DNA of 64,000 bases, from NCBI GenBank assembly GCA_045599005.1, contig JAZRVF010000019.1:1-64000 (forward strand). The letters run 5' to 3'. Below, in pieces: positions 60,776 through 64,000 of the stretch (its first letter is position 1; every line of letters starts with the position of its first letter). This DNA comes from Treponema_I sp045599005 (GTDB taxonomy: Bacteria; Spirochaetota; Spirochaetia; Treponematales; Treponemataceae). The notes below the pieces were generated by a model. That model searched no databases and was not told the origin of the DNA. It saw only the letters and a list, made by a program, of their open reading frames with translations. Both the position numbers and the translations under genes were made by a program.

Positions 60776-62803
60776 ATGAAGAAAGCTAACTTACTTTTAC
60801 GTTACGGGTCGGTGTCTTTTATTGGAACAATTATTGTATTCCTTATTGCCTTAAACCTGACAATGACATTCTCAAAAAAACCTGTTGATCTGGTTTATAA
60901 CCAGTCTATGCAAGTAACAAACAACATTATTTCAAATAATGTCAAAGACTGGTTCAACGGCAAAATGAATGCAGTTGATATGTATCTTGGTTCCATTATG
61001 GACGAAGCAGGAGACAGTCAGGAACAGATTCTGTCTTACCTGATTTCAAAACCGATTCCGGAAGGTTTTGAATATATGATGATTGCCTGGGACAGAGAAG
61101 TGTCTCAGCATCCGGGTACGTACAACACTTTGTCCAATGGCAAAGAAAATGCTGTGGAACTGTGTTACAACTCAACATCTGACATTTCAGACAAAGAATA
61201 TTATCTGGCACACCTCAAAGGTGAAGAATATTTTATCGAGGATCCCCGTAAATTGAATACAGGCGTATTCGCCATGCCCTTGATGACTTCATTCAGCTAC
61301 AACGATATTGAAACCGGAAAAGAAGAAACGGGTGTACTCATCGGATTCCTTGCCATTGAAGCCCTTGATAACCTTAACATACCCTTGTTCAGTACAGGTT
61401 CAGTATTCATAACAGACTCTGCTTCAAAGAATGCGATTGTCGGTGAACCGGTTGAAGACCTGTCAAAATACAGATACTTCAAGAACACTGTGCAGATTAA
61501 GAATAAGGTTTATGAAATCACAACCGTTATTACTTACTCGGAAGTAAATAATCTTATCACATTGATAGCAAACATTCTCGCGGCAGTTCTGATTCCTACT
61601 GCAATTGTCCTGACAGCTCTGATTATCGTGATGCTTCGCAAACTGATCAGGTATGCAGGTACTGTAAAGAAGAATATGGACGACCTTGTCAACGGTGATA
61701 AGGACTTGACGAAGCGGCTGCCTGTAACGAGAAAAGACGACATCACGGATATCATGTCTTCCTGCAACGGTTTTATTGATGTAATTCATACAACTGTAAA
61801 ATCCATAAATGATTCAAAAGACAAGGTTGCAGAAAACTATAAACTGCTGAGCGAAAATGTAAATCAAAGTAAAGAAATTCTTTCTTCTGTTGTTGAAGAA
61901 ATGAACAGTGTAAAGAAAGCATCGGAAGCTCAGCAGAATTCAGTTGAATCAACATCTTCGGCAGCAACCCGGATTTCATCAAACATCGGTTCATTGAACA
62001 GAATGGTTGAAGCTCAGGGTACTGCCATCACTGAAGCATCTGCATCCATTGAAGAAATGATCGGAAACATCGGTGCAGTTACCAAGTCTGTGCAGCATAT
62101 GGCTGAGGCATTCAACAATCTTTCTTCTACAACAAAACTTGGTATCAGCAAAAACGAAAATGTGAACAACCTTCTTGAGAATGTTGTTGACAGTTCTACA
62201 GCCCTTATGGAAGCAAATAAAATAATTCAGAACATTGCTACCCAGACAAACTTGCTTGCTATGAACGCAGCTATTGAAGCGGCTCATGCAGGTAATGCCG
62301 GAAAGGGCTTTGCAGTTGTTGCTGATGAAATCAGAAAGTTGGCGGAAGACTCAGCAGTTCAGTCCAAGAAAATCGGCGACGAGCTTAAAGATATTGCAAC
62401 TCAGATTGATAATCTTGTACACGAAGCTTCTCTTTCAACTGAAGCATTCAATGTAGTGGGAAATGAAATTGATACGACTTACCAGCTGGTAGAAAACATT
62501 TCAAGCGCAATGAATGAACAGCAGGAAGGTTCAAAGCAGGTACTCGAAGCATTAAGCGATATGAACAACACGACTTCAGAAGTCCGCAATGCTTCAAATG
62601 AAATGAGCAAGGGTTCAAACGTCATTCTCCAGACTGTAAGTGCTTTGGAAGAAGCCAACCGTGTCATGAAGAATGAGTTTGAAGGCATCGGATTATGCGT
62701 TGAACAGATGAAAGCGTCTACTGAGGCTCTTGAAAGAAACAACGCAGAACTCAGCAACAATATCAAAGAGATTGAAGGAAACGTAGACAGCTTCAAGATA
62801 TAA
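60776..62803 (+). CDS. Methyl-accepting chemotaxis protein
   Basis: A 675-residue receptor: TM1 (about 12-33), periplasmic sensor of about 230 residues (dCache/sCache-like, with YYLAHLKGEEYF), TM2 (about 262-288), HAMP, then the methyl-accepting coiled coil. The signalling tip IATQTNLLAMNAAIEAAHAG then GKGFAVVADEIRKLAEDS is canonical. It passes ligand signals to CheA/CheW for flagellar control. Ligand unknown. The start follows a structured leader. Confidence 0.95.
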   Translation: MKKANLLLRYGSVSFIGTIIVFLIALNLTMTFSKKPVDLVYNQSMQVTNNIISNNVKDWFNGKMNAVDMYLGSIMDEAGDSQEQILSYLISKPIPEGFEYMMIAWDREVSQHPGTYNTLSNGKENAVELCYNSTSDISDKEYYLAHLKGEEYFIEDPRKLNTGVFAMPLMTSFSYNDIETGKEETGVLIGFLAIEALDNLNIPLFSTGSVFITDSASKNAIVGEPVEDLSKYRYFKNTVQIKNKVYEITTVITYSEVNNLITLIANILAAVLIPTAIVLTALIIVMLRKLIRYAGTVKKNMDDLVNGDKDLTKRLPVTRKDDITDIMSSCNGFIDVIHTTVKSINDSKDKVAENYKLLSENVNQSKEILSSVVEEMNSVKKASEAQQNSVESTSSAATRISSNIGSLNRMVEAQGTAITEASASIEEMIGNIGAVTKSVQHMAEAFNNLSSTTKLGISKNENVNNLLENVVDSSTALMEANKIIQNIATQTNLLAMNAAIEAAHAGNAGKGFAVVADEIRKLAEDSAVQSKKIGDELKDIATQIDNLVHEASLSTEAFNVVGNEIDTTYQLVENISSAMNEQQEGSKQVLEALSDMNNTTSEVRNASNEMSKGSNVILQTVSALEEANRVMKNEFEGIGLCVEQMKASTEALERNNAELSNNIKEIEGNVDSFKI

Positions 62804-62834
62804 GCGCTGTTGATCTGCTGTCTATGTATACAGT

Positions 62835-62871
62835 TGCATGACGACCCGGAATTTTTGAAGGCCGTCATGCA
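62835..62871. other. Hairpin after the MCP gene
   Basis: TGCATGACG pairs with CGTCATGCA, perfect nine-bp stem. No clear T run follows on the plus strand, so it may be a bidirectional processing or termination signal between the MCP gene and the minus-strand frame next to it. Confidence 0.5.
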
Positions 62872-62881
62872 GATCCTTAGC

Positions 62882-63103
62882 TCATCTGCACAATCCCGAA
62901 CACGCAGTCACCGGCCTTTTTCCCATTTTTCGGACAAGGTCGCTGTAGTTCAGTTCAGTTTTCACATTACTGCCTTTTTTCATTCGCTTACGGGAAAGGC
63001 GGAGCAGTTCTTTTTTTTTGTCATCAATGGTCTGTTCAATGGCTTCTGTCTGTAGTCGTTCTTCAGCGGTGTGTGCGGGCCGGTTTGCATGCGGTACTGT
63101 CAA
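62882..63103 (-). CDS. Possible small protein, function unknown
   Basis: A 73-residue frame, basic and helical (EQTIDDKKKELLRLSRKRMK, SDLVRKMGKRPV), with codon use like real genes. Its only starts are a TTG at 63103 or none; no SD. It could be a real small gene, or the remnant of one. It lies between the MCP gene and the XRE-cupin gene. Confidence 0.35.
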   Translation of the reverse strand: MTVPHANRPAHTAEERLQTEAIEQTIDDKKKELLRLSRKRMKKGSNVKTELNYSDLVRKMGKRPVTACSGLCR

Positions 63104-63182
63104 AACTTAAATTATATTAAAACTCTTGTATAAATACTTAAGTTATGTTATTCTGAACCTGCATTTATTGATGCGATGCAGG
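63104..63182 (+). promoter_or_regulatory. Probable control region of the XRE-cupin gene
   Basis: AACTTAA (63104-63110) and TTAAGTT (63138-63144) form an inverted repeat typical of an operator. CCTGCAT (63158-63164) and ATGCAGG (63176-63182) form a small hairpin. TTGTAT at 63126 is a weak -35 candidate. Confidence 0.4.
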
Positions 63183-63236
63183 AAACGTGTTTTCTCCTGC
63201 CCGCAAAAAATTCCAAGATAGAGGATGGATACAATT

Positions 63237-63821
63237 ATGAGTGAAAAGAACCGGATTGGTGAAAAGGTACGGACAATTCGCGAGAGCCGTAAGTTGACGA
63301 TTGAAGATGTTTCAGAGCGCACAAATCTTAGTGCAGAAGGCATTGAACGCATTGAAAAAGGTGAACTAATCCCCGGTCTGACTCCTCTAATCAAAATTGC
63401 CAGGGTACTAGGCGTACGTCTTGGAACATTCATGGACGATCAGGAAGATCTTGGTCCCGTACTGGTGCGCTCAAAAGACAGCGAGAACCAGAACAGCGTG
63501 ACACGTTTCAGCGAGCGCAACAATGCTGCCTCTTCTGACCTTGATTTCTACACACTGGCTCAGAACAAGGCTGACCGTCACATGGATCCTTTTGTTATTG
63601 AAGTTTTCCCTCCGTCACATGAAGAAGTAAAGCTTTCAACACATGAAGGTGAGGAATTCATTTACGTACTGGACGGAGAAATCGAAGTTATGTACGGAAA
63701 AGATGTCTACGAGCTTTCTTCAGGCGACAGCATTTACTATGATTCAATCGTTGCACACCACCTGCACGCCCGCGGTGACAAATCTGCAAAGATTCTGGCA
63801 GTAGTTTACACACCGGCATGA
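63237..63821 (+). CDS. XRE-family regulator with C-terminal cupin domain
   Basis: A 194-residue protein. Residues 1-65 are a helix-turn-helix (KLTIEDVSERTNLSAEGIERIEKGE). Residues about 105-190 are a cupin beta-barrel (HEGEEFIYVLDGEIEVMYG, LSSGDSIYYDSIVAHHLHA). This layout is common in repressors of small-molecule metabolism. AGAGGA suits the ATG at 63237, as it is too close to the ATG at 63225. A synthetase gene follows after 9 bp, so this regulator probably controls it. Confidence 0.92.
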   Translation: MSEKNRIGEKVRTIRESRKLTIEDVSERTNLSAEGIERIEKGELIPGLTPLIKIARVLGVRLGTFMDDQEDLGPVLVRSKDSENQNSVTRFSERNNAASSDLDFYTLAQNKADRHMDPFVIEVFPPSHEEVKLSTHEGEEFIYVLDGEIEVMYGKDVYELSSGDSIYYDSIVAHHLHARGDKSAKILAVVYTPA

Positions 63822-63830
63822 GGTTGAAAA

Positions 63831-64000
63831 ATGATTGAACTTACATTAAATCAGCTTTTGCACGAAAAAGCAGCTGCGGATCCTGACCACGATTTCATGG
63901 TCTACAGCGACCGCGGACTCCGGTTTTCATACCGGGAATTCAACGAGCGCGTGGATAATCTTGCCTGCGGACTTTACTCACTGGGTGTCCGTAAAGGTGA
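63831..64000 (+). CDS. AMP-dependent acyl-CoA synthetase/ligase, 5' end (cut by window end)
   Basis: Only the first 56 residues are seen: MIELTLNQLLHEKAAADPDH and RFSYREFNERVDNLACGLYS, the usual N-terminus of AMP-binding acyl-CoA synthetases. GAGGTTGAAAA precedes the ATG. It follows the XRE-cupin regulator by 9 bp. Acyl substrate cannot be told. Confidence 0.8.
   Translation, partial: MIELTLNQLLHEKAAADPDHDFMVYSDRGLRFSYREFNERVDNLACGLYSLGVRKG

Overview
The window looks like a chromosome segment of a Treponema-type (gut or rumen) spirochaete. The support is indirect: moderate GC, a livJHMGF operon, many secreted proteins and C-terminal-Phe beta-barrels, a KamA-type radical SAM protein, orphan HD-GYP and MCP genes, and a sigma-54-type promoter in front of a sigma-70-family gene. 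No rRNA or tRNA gene and no CRISPR array was seen. The species call is inference.

Layout. 1-3.4 kb: the tail of a probable Rpn-type gene, then a tightly overlapping minus-strand operon (nitroreductase, Pr6Pr-like membrane protein, K+ channel with RCK domain, cyclic-nucleotide-binding protein). 3.4-17.1 kb is an accessory zone. It holds two copies of an intergenic inverted-repeat element around a two-module lipoprotein gene, a stack of palindromes and a terminator just before that gene, two vapBC-like loci (one with a truncated antitoxin), a serine recombinase, a DUF3800 protein, a ZIP transporter, a broken pstS-like gene, an Rpn nuclease gene with an in-frame tandem duplication of its C-terminus, a TIGR01212 radical SAM gene invaded by a 21-bp minisatellite, and a broken GNAT gene. 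17.1-28 kb: housekeeping and signalling genes (polyferredoxin, XRE regulator, NUDIX-HD fusion, HD-GYP, aroB, ydcF-like, MBL hydrolase, folA, rpmB, MATE), interrupted by 1.37 kb of decayed DNA at 21.4-22.75 kb.

28-37 kb is a plus-strand run of exported proteins: a small secreted protein, two beta-barrels, a FecR-domain protein, and a 1425-residue surface protein ending in a FlgD-Ig-like domain. 37-43 kb: KamA, a sigma factor behind a sigma-54 promoter, divergent polysaccharide deacetylase, tsaD and a split chromate transporter. 43-45.1 kb: a microbial-type PARG protein with a long acidic linker, translationally coupled to a PIN-domain protein. This is the best candidate here for an undescribed two-gene system. 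45-55 kb: LMW-PTP, small barrel, PfkB kinase, AraC regulator, then an overlapping operon of barrel, Ig/OmpA protein and DNA methyltransferase, then CorA. 55-60.1 kb: livJHMGF. 60-64 kb: a structured leader, an MCP, an XRE-cupin regulator and the start of an acyl-CoA synthetase gene.

Functional calls come from protein sequence patterns recognised by eye. Paralog, promoter and RNA-structure claims were read directly from the bases, and no searches were run.
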